This document shows, piece by piece, positions 1 to 7,679 of a stretch of 21,756 nt of DNA (its first letter is position 1; each line of letters opens with the position of its first letter). A program made the translations under genes and the position numbers. The notes under the pieces are model-generated. The model was not told the origin of the DNA. It ran no database searches and was given only the letters and a program-made list of their open reading frames with translations. Source of the stretch: an uncultured bacterium (lineage in GTDB: Bacteria; Bacillota; Clostridia; Lachnospirales; Lachnospiraceae); contig CAJMNR010000051.1 in the NCBI GenBank assembly GCA_905214875.1, positions 1 through 21,756 of the forward strand. Direction: 5' to 3'.

Positions 1-2
1 AC

Positions 3-869
3 TTAAGTAAGTCTTTTGAACTTGTAAAAGCAAAAGCAAGCGGAACAGTCGCTTATTATACAGATGGATTAGAAGGAGTCACTGTAAAGAACTTTACAGA
101 GGACATGTTCGATTCAACCAAGTATAAGAAGACAGAATTAAGATCTACAGAGAAAAAAGAAGCAAAATCTGATGCTTATAAGCTGATTACGAATGAGAAT
201 TGGAAGATTGTCATTCCGATGAGTGAATCCCAAGCAGCTGCATTATCAGAGCAATCGGTAGTTAAAGTTACATTCTTGCAGGACAAGCTGTATACGAATG
301 CTACATTTGAGATTATTGAGAAAGATAAAAAGAAATATGGAATTATTTCATTAAGAAATTACATCCAACAGTATTTATCTAACCGTTACATCGACATTTC
401 AATTTCTACTGAAGTAAAGACTGGTTACAAAGTCCCTAAATCAGCAGTAACTGAGAAAGAATTTTATAAGATACCAACCTCTTATTTTACAAAAGGTGGA
501 GATGGTGATAATACTGGAGTAATTCAACTTACTTATGATAAAGACGGTTCAGCAAAATATAATTTTGTTGAAACACCTATAATAGCACAAGATGATTCTT
601 TTTCTTACGTGGAAACTTCACTGTTCGAAGAAGGCGACATCATATGCAAAGAAAAGGACAACAAGGATCAAGTGAAAATCAAGGATAAAGGAAAGATTAC
701 TGGAGTTTATAATGTAAATAAAGGCTATCCTTCCTTTAAGAAGATTGAAGTACTTGCTCAGAATAGTGAATACTATATTGTTGATATGAAGACAGATAAT
801 GGCCTAAACAATTACGACCATATTATCTTAAATGCTGCACTTGCGAAAGAACAGCATTACGTAGATTAG
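3..869 (+). CDS. HlyD-like efflux adaptor protein, 5' end outside window
   Basis: The reading frame is open from base 3, so the N-terminus lies upstream of the window; the first internal ATG at 105 is unlikely to be the start. The visible 288 residues begin with a stretch reading SGTVAYYTDGLEG, which resembles the second half of the barrel-sandwich (lipoyl-like) hairpin of HlyD-type adaptors. Later come VPKSAV and EGDIICKEK, in the places where such adaptors carry their beta-barrel and membrane-proximal segments. Family members usually work with an ABC or RND exporter, but no exporter gene is visible here. The gene ends 38 bases before yggS and heads the division-gene cluster, so an envelope role is plausible. 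The family assignment is from memory of the pattern and is moderate; an uncharacterised exported protein is the alternative. Confidence 0.6.
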   Translation, partial: LSKSFELVKAKASGTVAYYTDGLEGVTVKNFTEDMFDSTKYKKTELRSTEKKEAKSDAYKLITNENWKIVIPMSESQAAALSEQSVVKVTFLQDKLYTNATFEIIEKDKKKYGIISLRNYIQQYLSNRYIDISISTEVKTGYKVPKSAVTEKEFYKIPTSYFTKGGDGDNTGVIQLTYDKDGSAKYNFVETPIIAQDDSFSYVETSLFEEGDIICKEKDNKDQVKIKDKGKITGVYNVNKGYPSFKKIEVLAQNSEYYIVDMKTDNGLNNYDHIILNAALAKEQHYVD

Positions 870-907
870 TTGGGAAACAGGTTATTGTAGAAAGGTGACG
901 AAATACC

Positions 908-1600
908 ATGGTAAAAGAAAACTTAGTTCATGTTGAAAGAAAAATCGAGGAAGCTTGTAAACGAGCAGGAAGAGACCGTAGTGAAGTAACTTTAATCGCT
1001 GTCAGTAAAACAAAACCAGTTTCTATGATGAGAGAAGTTATGGAAACGGGAGTAATCGACTTTGGTGAGAATAAGGTTCAGGAATTGACAAGCAAGTATG
1101 AAGAACTGGACACCCCTTTGAACTGGCATTTGATTGGTCACTTACAGCGAAATAAAGTAAAATACATTGTAGATAAAGTAACATTGATTCATTCCGTGGA
1201 TTCTTATCGATTAGCACAACAGATTGACGAAGAAGCAAAGAAGAAGAATGTAATCGTTAACATTCTAATTGAAGTTAACATTGCAAACGAAGAATCAAAG
1301 TTTGGAGTAGCAAAAGAAGAAGTACTTCCATTGTTGATGGAAATAAGCAAATTAACGAATGTAAAAGTTAAGGGGCTTATGACAATCGCACCTTATGTTG
1401 AAAATTCAGAAGAAAACCGTATTCATTTTAGAAACATGCATAAATTAATTGTTGACATAAAATCCAAAAACATTGATAATATTGATATGGATATACTTTC
1501 TATGGGAATGACTGGCGACTATGAAGTTGCCATTGAAGAAGGCGCTACGATGGTTCGTGTTGGTACAGGAATCTTCGGAAAGCGTAATTATAATGTATAA
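908..1600 (+). CDS. yggS: YggS/YlmE family PLP-binding homeostasis protein
   Basis: This 230-residue protein matches the usual length of the YggS/PROSC family, single-domain PLP-binding proteins with the fold-type III alanine-racemase-like barrel. They buffer pyridoxal phosphate and affect amino-acid balance, and no firm enzyme activity is known. The PLP lysine should be K34 in AVSKTKP. Other family landmarks are FGENKVQE, WHLIGHLQRNK, the segment around GLMTIAPY, and SMGMTGDYEVAIEEGATMVRVGTGIFG near the C-terminus, where the phosphate group is held. The ATG at 908 has AAAGGTG at 891-897. The neighbours (sepF, yggT, ylmH, divIVA) match the Bacillus ylmE context, where this gene also precedes sepF. 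Confidence 0.95.
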   Translation: MVKENLVHVERKIEEACKRAGRDRSEVTLIAVSKTKPVSMMREVMETGVIDFGENKVQELTSKYEELDTPLNWHLIGHLQRNKVKYIVDKVTLIHSVDSYRLAQQIDEEAKKKNVIVNILIEVNIANEESKFGVAKEEVLPLLMEISKLTNVKVKGLMTIAPYVENSEENRIHFRNMHKLIVDIKSKNIDNIDMDILSMGMTGDYEVAIEEGATMVRVGTGIFGKRNYNV

Positions 1601-1652
1601 CTAATTTTGCTTAGAATGGATACAAGGGAGTATTCAAGATAGGAGTTTAAGT

Positions 1653-2246
1653 ATGGCAAATATGATAAAGAATTTTTTAGGGTATTTAAAACTAAATGAA
1701 GACGATGATTTTGACGAATTTGAAGAAGAATTTGAAGAACATGAGAAAGCTCGTTTAGCGAAGGAAGAAAAAGAAAGAGAACGTCAAAATAGGGATATGC
1801 AGGCGAAAGAAAGATTAGCTGCAAAGTCACAAACATCTAGTAAAGCAACAGAAGAAAGAGAAGCACCACTCTCTGACTTACGTAAAGAAAGGGGATTAAG
1901 AATGGAAAAAACAGCATCCAACAAAATTGTACCAATTCGTACAACACCAAAGGGATTAGAAGTGTGTATTATGAAACCATCATCATTTGAAGATTCCCAA
2001 GACATCTGTGACATGTTATTAAGCGGACGTGCATCTGTTGTTAATCTGGAAGGATTTGATCCTTTAGATGCACAAAGAATTATGGATTTCATTTCTGGTT
2101 GTGTTTACGCTATTAATGGTAAATTACATCAGATTTCAAAATATATCTTTATTTTCTCACCAGATTCCATCGATATTTCTGGTGACTACTTGGAATTTAT
2201 GCCAGATGATGGTTTTGAAGTTCCAACGTTAAATAAGGACTTCTAA
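1653..2246 (+). CDS. sepF: Cell division protein SepF
   Basis: SepF is a cytoplasmic FtsZ-binding protein that anchors and aligns the Z-ring at the membrane. The 197 residues show the family layout. An N-terminal amphipathic membrane-targeting segment (MANMIKNFLGYL) is followed by a charged, Glu/Lys-rich linker at about residues 15-95. The C-terminal SepF domain covers about 98-185 and includes VVNLEGFDPLDAQRIMDFISG and SKYIFIFSP, the dimer and FtsZ-binding core. The linker is longer and more charged than in Bacillus SepF. An AGGAG at 1641-1645 supports the ATG at 1653. The stop lies one base before the yggT ATG, so the two are probably translationally coupled. Confidence 0.95.
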   Translation: MANMIKNFLGYLKLNEDDDFDEFEEEFEEHEKARLAKEEKERERQNRDMQAKERLAAKSQTSSKATEEREAPLSDLRKERGLRMEKTASNKIVPIRTTPKGLEVCIMKPSSFEDSQDICDMLLSGRASVVNLEGFDPLDAQRIMDFISGCVYAINGKLHQISKYIFIFSPDSIDISGDYLEFMPDDGFEVPTLNKDF

Positions 2247-2247
2247 T

Positions 2248-2499
2248 ATGTTACAATTACTCGGACAAGCAATTAGCATTTTTTGCGTGATATTACAGTA
2301 TCTCGTGTGTGCTTATATGTTTTTGTCCTTGTTACCAAAACTGAAAGGATTTAAGCTTGTGATTGCACATTTCTTAGATCCTTTATTTAGCATAATAAGA
2401 TATTTTATGAAGCATTCCGTCTATCATACGAATCAGCTCGACTTAACACCGTTAGTCGCTCTGGTCTTATTAAGGTTTATACAGTTATTACTAACATAA
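2248..2499 (+). CDS. yggT: YggT family integral membrane protein
   Basis: An 83-residue protein with two predicted membrane helices, at roughly residues 4-28 and 60-82, typical of YggT/YlmG proteins. The segment PKLKGFKLVIAHFLDPLFSIIRYFM between them fits the family's conserved amphipathic region (usually ...DP...P.r..). The biochemical role is unknown; relatives are linked to envelope, osmotic and division functions, and plastid homologues to nucleoid or complex assembly. It starts one base after the sepF stop with no strong separate ribosome site, so expression is likely coupled to sepF. YlmH follows 18 bases downstream. Confidence 0.88.
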   Translation: MLQLLGQAISIFCVILQYLVCAYMFLSLLPKLKGFKLVIAHFLDPLFSIIRYFMKHSVYHTNQLDLTPLVALVLLRFIQLLLT

Positions 2500-2517
2500 A
2501 AAAACATGGAGCTATGT

Positions 2518-3273
2518 ATGAACAAGGATGAACAAATAGTACTAAAGCGTGTGCGAGATTTAGCATATCAGGCAGATACTAGAGGGTACACGACATATAC
2601 AGATTTTCTTAATATGAATGAACAAAGCATCTTTCTTACGAATCTGAAAGAGCTTCCACCGGTACATTACCAGATGTGGGGAGGATATGAGGATGCAGAA
2701 CGAAAGATGATTGCATTTTTTACATCAGATGAAATTTTGGCAAATGAATATGATATAAAAATGTTGGAAATCAAACCTGCGAATGCAAAATTTGCAGATT
2801 CCTTATCACATCGTGATTATTTGGGTGCATTAATGAATATGGGGATTGAACGTTGTAGACTCGGTGATATCTTAATCAAAGATAATTGTGGCTATGTATT
2901 TACTGATTCCATAATTGGAAGCTATATCGAGTCTAGTCTTACGAAGATCAAACATACAACGGTTACCTGTTCCTTGAAAGAAATCGAGGAAATTGATGTC
3001 ACACCTGAATTTAGAGAAATCCGTACTACGATTGCAAGTGCAAGATTAGATGCGGCAATCGCAGCTGTGTTTAAGACATCTAGAAGCAGTATTACAGGAC
3101 TGATCTCAGGGGGAAAAGTCTTTGTAAATAGCAAGTTAATCGAATCGAATAGCTATACGTTAAAAGACGACGATATTGTTTCGGTTCGAGGACACGGCAA
3201 GTTTATATTTAAAGGGATTAACAATCAGACAAAAAAAGGGAGATTGAGCGCAACATTTCTAAAATACATTTAG
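2518..3273 (+). CDS. ylmH: YlmH-type S4-domain RNA-binding protein
   Basis: This is the S4-domain protein found next to divIVA in Firmicutes. The N-terminal part (about 1-165, including LPPVHYQMWGGYEDAERKM and LGALMNMGIERCRLGDI) is the YlmH-specific region. The C-terminal S4 domain, about residues 180-245, contains RLDAAIAAVFKTSRS and the GGKVFVNSKLI loop. Bacillus YlmH is reported to act in rescue of stalled ribosomes or nascent chains, so the protein probably binds ribosomal RNA or tRNA. I place the start at 2518 (MNKDEQ) because TGGAG at 2507-2511 is well spaced for it. The in-frame ATG at 2506 has no ribosome site and lies on top of that sequence. That gives 251 residues. Confidence 0.92.
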   Translation: MNKDEQIVLKRVRDLAYQADTRGYTTYTDFLNMNEQSIFLTNLKELPPVHYQMWGGYEDAERKMIAFFTSDEILANEYDIKMLEIKPANAKFADSLSHRDYLGALMNMGIERCRLGDILIKDNCGYVFTDSIIGSYIESSLTKIKHTTVTCSLKEIEEIDVTPEFREIRTTIASARLDAAIAAVFKTSRSSITGLISGGKVFVNSKLIESNSYTLKDDDIVSVRGHGKFIFKGINNQTKKGRLSATFLKYI

Positions 3274-3283
3274 GAGGAGTTAT

Positions 3284-4387
3284 ATGTTAACACCAATTGA
3301 AATTCAAAGCAAAACATTTAAAACAGGTTTCGGGTACGACAAAAAGGATGTAGAATCTTTTTTGAAAGATGTCGTTAGTGACTATGAAGTTTTATATAAA
3401 GAGAATATGGAATTAAAAGATAAGATGGGTGTCTTAAGTGAAGGGGTTCAATATTATAAATCAATTGAAAAGACGCTTCAAAAGGCATTGGTTTTAGCAC
3501 AAAAAGCTGCACAGGAAACAGAAGCTAACGCAACAGCAAAAGCTGAGAATATCGTTACTACTGCAACAAACAAGGCAACTAAAGTTGAAGAAGATGCCAA
3601 CGTATTAGCAGCTAAGATTATCAATGCAGCAAAAGAAAATGCAGATAATCTTCTTGTAAAAGCGAGACAAGAGTTAGAGCATATTCAAATTGATGTAGCG
3701 AACCTACTTCAACAATATGAAAAATATAAGGTTCAATACAAACAATTAATCAATACGCAGATGGAAATCTTAGATAGCCCTGCTTATAATGTGGACTATA
3801 GCAATTTCTTAACATTCCATTCTTTCATTTCTTCTAAGCTAGAAATGCCAAAAGTTGAAGAAGTAGCAGAAACTCCTGTAGTAGCTGCAAAACCTGCTGA
3901 AGTCAAAGAAGAAGTAAAAGAAGAAATTAAAGAAGAGGCCAAGGTAGAAGTCAAAGCAGAAGTCAAAGAAGAGCCAGTGCAACCAGTAGTAGAGACGCCA
4001 GTTGTGAAGGCTGAGACGGAAGTGAAAGAAGAAGTAACAGAAGTCAAAGAGGAAGTTAAGGAAGAAACTAAGAGTGAACAAGAAGAGGCACATTCTCCAG
4101 TATTAGTAGAAGATGACTTTATGCCTGAAATTGATCTTGATGGAATCTTAGATGACATTGATCTTGAAGAAGAGCCTGCAAGTGAATCGGTTTCCAATAG
4201 TTCAATGAAAGAGTTAACTGCAACGGAATCCGAGGAGTCTCCTAAGGAAACGAAGTCTATTGAAGAGACATTAAATCAATTATCTGAAAAAGAGTTGCTT
4301 ATGAAGCTGTTCTCCACTGCGAAAGAATCGGGATTAAAAGCAAAAAAATCTGACGATAAAGATGATTTTGAGTTTTTAGATTTGTAA
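3284..4387 (+). CDS. divIVA: DivIVA domain-containing protein with long acidic/lysine tail
   Basis: DivIVA proteins assemble on negatively curved membrane at septa and poles and recruit division or wall-synthesis partners. The N-terminal DivIVA motif is clear at residues 1-60 (TPIEIQSKTF, GYDKKDVESFL), followed by a coiled coil to about residue 165. From about 185 the protein departs from short DivIVA forms. There is a repeated EVKEE/KEEVKEE region (206-268), then acidic patches (DIDLDGILDDIDLEEE) and a short conserved-looking end, KSDDKDDFEFLDL. At 367 residues it is roughly twice the length of Bacillus DivIVA. TAGGAGGAG at 3271-3279 precedes the ATG. A terminator at 4401-4440 ends the transcript or thins it before aroB. 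Confidence 0.92.
   Translation: MLTPIEIQSKTFKTGFGYDKKDVESFLKDVVSDYEVLYKENMELKDKMGVLSEGVQYYKSIEKTLQKALVLAQKAAQETEANATAKAENIVTTATNKATKVEEDANVLAAKIINAAKENADNLLVKARQELEHIQIDVANLLQQYEKYKVQYKQLINTQMEILDSPAYNVDYSNFLTFHSFISSKLEMPKVEEVAETPVVAAKPAEVKEEVKEEIKEEAKVEVKAEVKEEPVQPVVETPVVKAETEVKEEVTEVKEEVKEETKSEQEEAHSPVLVEDDFMPEIDLDGILDDIDLEEEPASESVSNSSMKELTATESEESPKETKSIEETLNQLSEKELLMKLFSTAKESGLKAKKSDDKDDFEFLDL
3899..4087 (+). repeat. Glu/Lys/Val coding repeat in divIVA tail
   Basis: About 190 bases encode imperfect EVKEE / KEEVKEE / VEVKAEVKEE units in frame with divIVA (residues 206-268). The DNA is a degenerate GAAGT(A/C)AAAGAAGA repeat. The units probably form an extended charged linker or helix. Such tracts can change length by replication slippage. 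Confidence 0.8.
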
Positions 4388-4400
4388 GTCAAAACTGATT

Positions 4401-4440
4401 CGGGGCTACCGCACAATTACGTGTGTAGCCCCGTTCTTAT
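4401..4440 (+). terminator. Hairpin terminator after divIVA
   Basis: CGGGGCTAC at 4401-4409 pairs perfectly with GTAGCCCCG at 4425-4433, and a few CAC/GTG pairs extend into the loop. A T-rich but interrupted tail (TTCTTATATT) follows. The stem is strong and the tail imperfect, so some read-through into aroB is possible. Confidence 0.75.
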
Positions 4441-4475
4441 ATTATCATTCACTACAGTAGAAAGGAATTAAGGCT

Positions 4476-5573
4476 ATGATGAAAAATAATAATATTACAG
4501 TACACTACGATAATGTTCCAATTTACGATATCTGTATTGAATCTGATTTTAGATCCCTTTACAAAGAGTTAGAGAAACTTGGAACAAAGAATAAGAGGGT
4601 TTGTATCGTTTGCGATTCTACAACGAAAGATTTATACTTAAATGAAGTGATTGATCTTGTAAAAGATTATGCGTCCGAAGTGGAGAGCTTTTCTTTCCCA
4701 GCAGGAGAATCTTCAAAAAATCTTGATACGGTACGTGAACTTTATACAAAGCTAATTGAGTCCAAGTTTGACCGTTCCGATTTGCTGATCGCATTAGGCG
4801 GTGGTGTTGTCGGAGATTTAACAGGATTTACAGCAGCAACGTATTTACGTGGAATTAGCTTTTTACAGATTCCAACTACGCTTTTAGCAATGGTCGACAG
4901 CAGTATTGGTGGTAAGACCGGAGTTGATTTTGATTCGTACAAGAACATGGTAGGTGCTTTTCATCAGCCGAAAAGCGTATACATCAATACCTCTTGTCTA
5001 AAGACACTTGATTCTCGTATTTTCCGTTCAGGATTTGGCGAAGTAATCAAGTATGGATTGATTAACGATCCTGAGTTTTATGCTTGGTTAAAAGAAAACA
5101 GAGACGCGCTTCTTTCCTACGAACCAGATGCGTTAAATGAGATGATTTATCGTTGTTGCGAAGACAAACGTGTAGTCGTAGAAGAAGATCCAAAGGAAAA
5201 GGGCGTACGTGCGCTTTTAAACCTTGGTCATACGATTGGCCATGCAGTTGAAAAACTTAAGGATTTCTCCTTATATCATGGTGAATGTGTTTCTATTGGT
5301 ATCGTAGCAGCTGCCTACCTTTCTTATATTAGAAATGCCATTACAAAAGAAGAACTAGAAGATATTAAGGCTGTATTAGAAAGCTATGGTCTTCCAGTAA
5401 ATACGGATGGCCTTAATAAGGAAGAAGTCTTAAAGGCTACGAAGAATGATAAGAAGATGAAGCTTGGTAAGATTAAGTTTATCTTAATGTCGAAAATCGG
5501 GGAATCTGTTATGGATGACACGGTTTCTGATGAAGAAGTATTACAAGCAATCCAATATATAATAAAAGAATAG
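4476..5573 (+). CDS. aroB: 3-dehydroquinate synthase
   Basis: AroB converts DAHP to 3-dehydroquinate, the second step of the shikimate pathway, in the cytoplasm with NAD+ and a divalent metal. The 365 residues are of normal length. The NAD-binding loop ALGGGVVGDLTGF and the signature PTTLLAMVDSSIGGKTGVDF are intact. Metal-ligand regions are present: GFGEVIKYGLI (Glu), NLGHTIGHAVE (His) and LYHGECVSIG (His). AAAGGA at 4461-4466 supports the ATG at 4476. The gene sits between divIVA and lspA, the place held by ileS in Bacillus. No other shikimate gene is in the window. lspA follows 19 bases later and is probably cotranscribed. Confidence 0.97.
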   Translation: MMKNNNITVHYDNVPIYDICIESDFRSLYKELEKLGTKNKRVCIVCDSTTKDLYLNEVIDLVKDYASEVESFSFPAGESSKNLDTVRELYTKLIESKFDRSDLLIALGGGVVGDLTGFTAATYLRGISFLQIPTTLLAMVDSSIGGKTGVDFDSYKNMVGAFHQPKSVYINTSCLKTLDSRIFRSGFGEVIKYGLINDPEFYAWLKENRDALLSYEPDALNEMIYRCCEDKRVVVEEDPKEKGVRALLNLGHTIGHAVEKLKDFSLYHGECVSIGIVAAAYLSYIRNAITKEELEDIKAVLESYGLPVNTDGLNKEEVLKATKNDKKMKLGKIKFILMSKIGESVMDDTVSDEEVLQAIQYIIKE

Positions 5574-5592
5574 GATACAGGAAGGTTTTAAA

Positions 5593-6093
5593 ATGAAAAA
5601 GAAATTTGGAGTGATTTGGGTCATCTTATTAGTGATTCTAGATCAAGTGACAAAATATGTGGCACAGTCCTATTTGGTAGCCAATGGGCCGGTAAGCGTC
5701 ATTAAAAATGTTTTTGAATTTCACTATTTAGAGAATACCGGTATTGCATTTGGCTTATTTAAAGACAAATTTTTATTTTTCGTAATTACTACGATTATAA
5801 TTTTAGCGGTAATTGGCTATATTTATTATAAAATGCCGGATACAAAGAGATATCGTCCGTTACAATTCTGTTTAATCTTTATCGCTGCTGGTGCAGTCGG
5901 TAATATGATTGATCGAATCGTAAATAATTATGTGATCGACTTTTTATATTTTAAATTAATCGATTTCCCAATCTTTAATGTTGCAGATATTTATGTAACA
6001 TGTGCAGTAGCTGCTTTATTTATCCTTATACTATTTGTTTACAAGGATGAAGAGTTTCAGTTTATTCAAGGTGGAAACAAAGAGGAAAGGTAA
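5593..6093 (+). CDS. lspA: Lipoprotein signal peptidase (signal peptidase II)
   Basis: LspA is the membrane aspartyl protease that cuts the signal peptide from diacylglyceryl-modified prolipoproteins. The 166 residues contain four predicted membrane helices. Family motifs are in order: ILDQVTKY at about 16-22, the YLENTGIAFGL region at 45-55, AAGAVGNMIDRI at 98-109 and FNVADIYV at 128-135. The catalytic pair should be D107 and D132. GAAGG near 5581 precedes the ATG. The pseudouridine synthase start follows five bases after the stop, the usual lspA-rluD pairing. Confidence 0.96.
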   Translation: MKKKFGVIWVILLVILDQVTKYVAQSYLVANGPVSVIKNVFEFHYLENTGIAFGLFKDKFLFFVITTIIILAVIGYIYYKMPDTKRYRPLQFCLIFIAAGAVGNMIDRIVNNYVIDFLYFKLIDFPIFNVADIYVTCAVAALFILILFVYKDEEFQFIQGGNKEER

Positions 6094-6097
6094 TTTT

Positions 6098-7042
6098 ATG
6101 AATTTACAAATTGAGGATTCGGTAGATAACGTTGTCGTATTCAATGTAACAGAGGAAGAAAACAACAACCGAATCGACAAGTATTTATCTATTAAACAAT
6201 CAGAACTTACAAGATCGTATCTTCAAAAGTTAATTAAAGATGGTCTCGTGAGTGTGAATGGCAAAGTCGTTAAGGCTAACTACAAAGTTGCAACCAATGA
6301 TGTGATTGAGCTTACTGTTCCTGAATTAAAGGAACTTGACGTTTTGCCTGAGAAAATGGATCTAGATATTCTTTATGAAGATAGTGACGTAATTCTTATT
6401 AATAAAGGAAAGGGCGTTGTCGTACACCCTGCTGCCGGCCATTACTCTGGTACGTTGGTAAACGGCTTATTATACCATTGTAAGGATCAACTTTCCGGTA
6501 TCAATGGCGTAATGCGTCCAGGAATCGTTCATCGTATCGATATGGATACGACAGGGGTCCTTGTTATCTGCAAAAATGATAAGGCGCACAATTCGTTAGC
6601 AGAGCAGCTAAAAGAACATTCTATTACAAGAAAATATGTGGCGATTGTCCATGGAAACTTCAAAGATGCAGAAGGTATGATTGAAGGTCCAATCGGCAGA
6701 CATCCAATTGATCGAAAGAAGATGGCAATCAACCAGAAGAATGGTAAGCCTGCGGTAACTCATTATCGTGTTCTTGAAACGTTAAAGAACAATTTTTCAT
6801 TGGTAGAATGTGAGTTAGAAACTGGTAGAACGCATCAGATCCGTGTGCATATGGCAAGCATCGGACATCCGCTACTTGGAGACCATGTGTATGGTCCAAA
6901 CAAGTGTCCATTCAAATTACAAGGGCAAACACTGCATGCAAAAACGCTTGGATTTATTCATCCTACAACGCTAGAATATGTGGAATTTGAAGCTCCACTA
7001 CCAGAATATTTCGAAGATTTACTACGAAAATTACGACCATAG
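6098..7042 (+). CDS. RluA/RluD-family ribosomal large-subunit pseudouridine synthase
   Basis: This enzyme isomerises specific uridines to pseudouridine in RNA, probably 23S rRNA. I start it at 6098 (MNLQIEDS) because GAGGAAAGG at 6082-6090 is correctly spaced. The frame is open back to an ATG at 6035, but that lies inside lspA without a ribosome site. The resulting 314 residues show an N-terminal S4 RNA-binding domain (about 24-75), then the catalytic domain with HRIDMDTTG, where D148 is the catalytic aspartate. The C-terminal landmarks ETGRTHQIRVHMASIGHPLLGD and LHAKTLGF are intact. The position after lspA equals Bacillus ylyB, an RluD-type gene. The exact rRNA target cannot be read from sequence. 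A terminator follows at 7048. Confidence 0.94.
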   Translation: MNLQIEDSVDNVVVFNVTEEENNNRIDKYLSIKQSELTRSYLQKLIKDGLVSVNGKVVKANYKVATNDVIELTVPELKELDVLPEKMDLDILYEDSDVILINKGKGVVVHPAAGHYSGTLVNGLLYHCKDQLSGINGVMRPGIVHRIDMDTTGVLVICKNDKAHNSLAEQLKEHSITRKYVAIVHGNFKDAEGMIEGPIGRHPIDRKKMAINQKNGKPAVTHYRVLETLKNNFSLVECELETGRTHQIRVHMASIGHPLLGDHVYGPNKCPFKLQGQTLHAKTLGFIHPTTLEYVEFEAPLPEYFEDLLRKLRP

Positions 7043-7047
7043 AACTG

Positions 7048-7083
7048 AGGGAGGCCTTTAAATACGGGCCTTCCTTCTGTTTG
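7048..7083 (+). terminator. Terminator of the housekeeping cluster
   Basis: AGGGAGGCC at 7048-7056 pairs with GGCCTTCCT at 7067-7075 with one G-U pair, followed by TCTGTTTGCTT. It lies five bases after the pseudouridine synthase stop and separates it from the promoter at 7120. Confidence 0.72.
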
Positions 7084-7119
7084 CTTAAGAAAGTTAAGTG
7101 AGGATACAAATTAATATGA

Positions 7120-7148
7120 TTGACATAAAAAAACATTTAGTGTAAAAT
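7120..7148 (+). promoter_or_regulatory. SigA-type promoter of the BlaI-like gene
   Basis: TTGACA at 7120-7125, a 17-base spacer and TAAAAT at 7143-7148. This is close to the housekeeping sigma consensus. Transcription would begin near 7155 and give a leader of about 88 bases carrying both operator-like dyads. Confidence 0.82.
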
Positions 7149-7165
7149 TACCATGTCTTAAAGCA

Positions 7166-7177
7166 CTACTATTGTAG
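7166..7177. promoter_or_regulatory. Imperfect BlaI/CopY-type operator
   Basis: CTACTATTGTAG matches the TACAnnTGTA operator core of BlaI/MecI/CopY repressors with one mismatch and retains the flanking C/G pair. It lies just downstream of the predicted start point. Binding is inferred. Confidence 0.5.
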
Positions 7178-7207
7178 ACAATAATAATACAAATTGATAA
7201 ATTAACT

Positions 7208-7219
7208 CTACATTTGTAG
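7208..7219. promoter_or_regulatory. Perfect BlaI/CopY-type operator
   Basis: CTACATTTGTAG has perfect CTACA/TGTAG arms around a two-base centre, matching TACAnnTGTA exactly. It lies just upstream of the ribosome site (GAGGTGA, 7229-7235) of the BlaI-like gene, so autoregulation is the simplest reading. Confidence 0.62.
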
Positions 7220-7242
7220 AATTAGGTTGAGGTGACGAAGAG

Positions 7243-7608
7243 ATGAAGGAAATTAGACTACATGAAGGCGAATTAAACGTAATGGAGCTCTTATGGTCTA
7301 ATAAGACATTAGCAGCCAAAGATATCTCAAAGATCATTAAAGAATACATTGGCTGGGAGAAGAATACTACTTATACGGTAATCAAACGATTAATCGATAA
7401 GGGGGCCATTATTAGAGAAGATCCAGGTTTTATTTGTAAGGCCGCTATTTCGAAAAGAACGGTGCAAATGACAGAAACAAAATTCTTGCTAAACAAACTT
7501 TATAATGGTTCTTTAAGTAATTTCTTTACCGATTATTTGAAAGAACAAGAGCTAACAAGTCCTGAAATACTCGAATTACAAAGAATTATTAGCGAACAAC
7601 GACTTTAG
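7243..7608 (+). CDS. BlaI/MecI/CopY family winged-helix repressor
   Basis: A 121-residue protein of the size of BlaI-type repressors, which bind DNA as dimers. The N-terminal winged helix (about residues 1-75) includes LHEGELNVMELLWSN, AKDISKIIKEY and KNTTYTVIKRLIDKGAIIRED, the recognition helix and wing. The rest (80-121) would be the dimerisation region. There is only one cysteine and no CxC pairs, which argues against a CopY copper sensor. BlaR1/MecR1 (M56) partners normally sit beside such genes, but none is here. It stands alone between a terminator and a HIT gene that has its own promoter. Two TACAnnTGTA-like sites in its leader suggest it represses itself; other targets must lie elsewhere. 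Confidence 0.88.
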   Translation: MKEIRLHEGELNVMELLWSNKTLAAKDISKIIKEYIGWEKNTTYTVIKRLIDKGAIIREDPGFICKAAISKRTVQMTETKFLLNKLYNGSLSNFFTDYLKEQELTSPEILELQRIISEQRL

Positions 7609-7611
7609 GCA

Positions 7612-7640
7612 TTGAAATCATTTGGTATTCACTATATAAT
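7612..7640 (+). promoter_or_regulatory. Promoter of the HIT-family gene
   Basis: TTGAAA at 7612-7617, a 17-base spacer and TATAAT at 7635-7640. It starts right after the BlaI-like stop. No TACAnnTGTA site overlaps it, so the HIT gene looks independent of that repressor. Confidence 0.78.
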
Positions 7641-7679
7641 TATATTGTTATGAATATATTTATATAAAGGAGTCATACC

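Noticed and set aside
3796..4197. Long minus-strand ORFs opposite divIVA (also 3839-4093)
   Set aside because: Their low-complexity Ser/Thr or Phe composition is the mirror of the Glu/Lys repeat on the coding strand, and no ribosome site is seen.
6035..6097. Upstream start for the pseudouridine synthase
   Set aside because: It lies inside lspA without a ribosome site, whereas ATG 6098 has GAGGAAAGG at the right distance.
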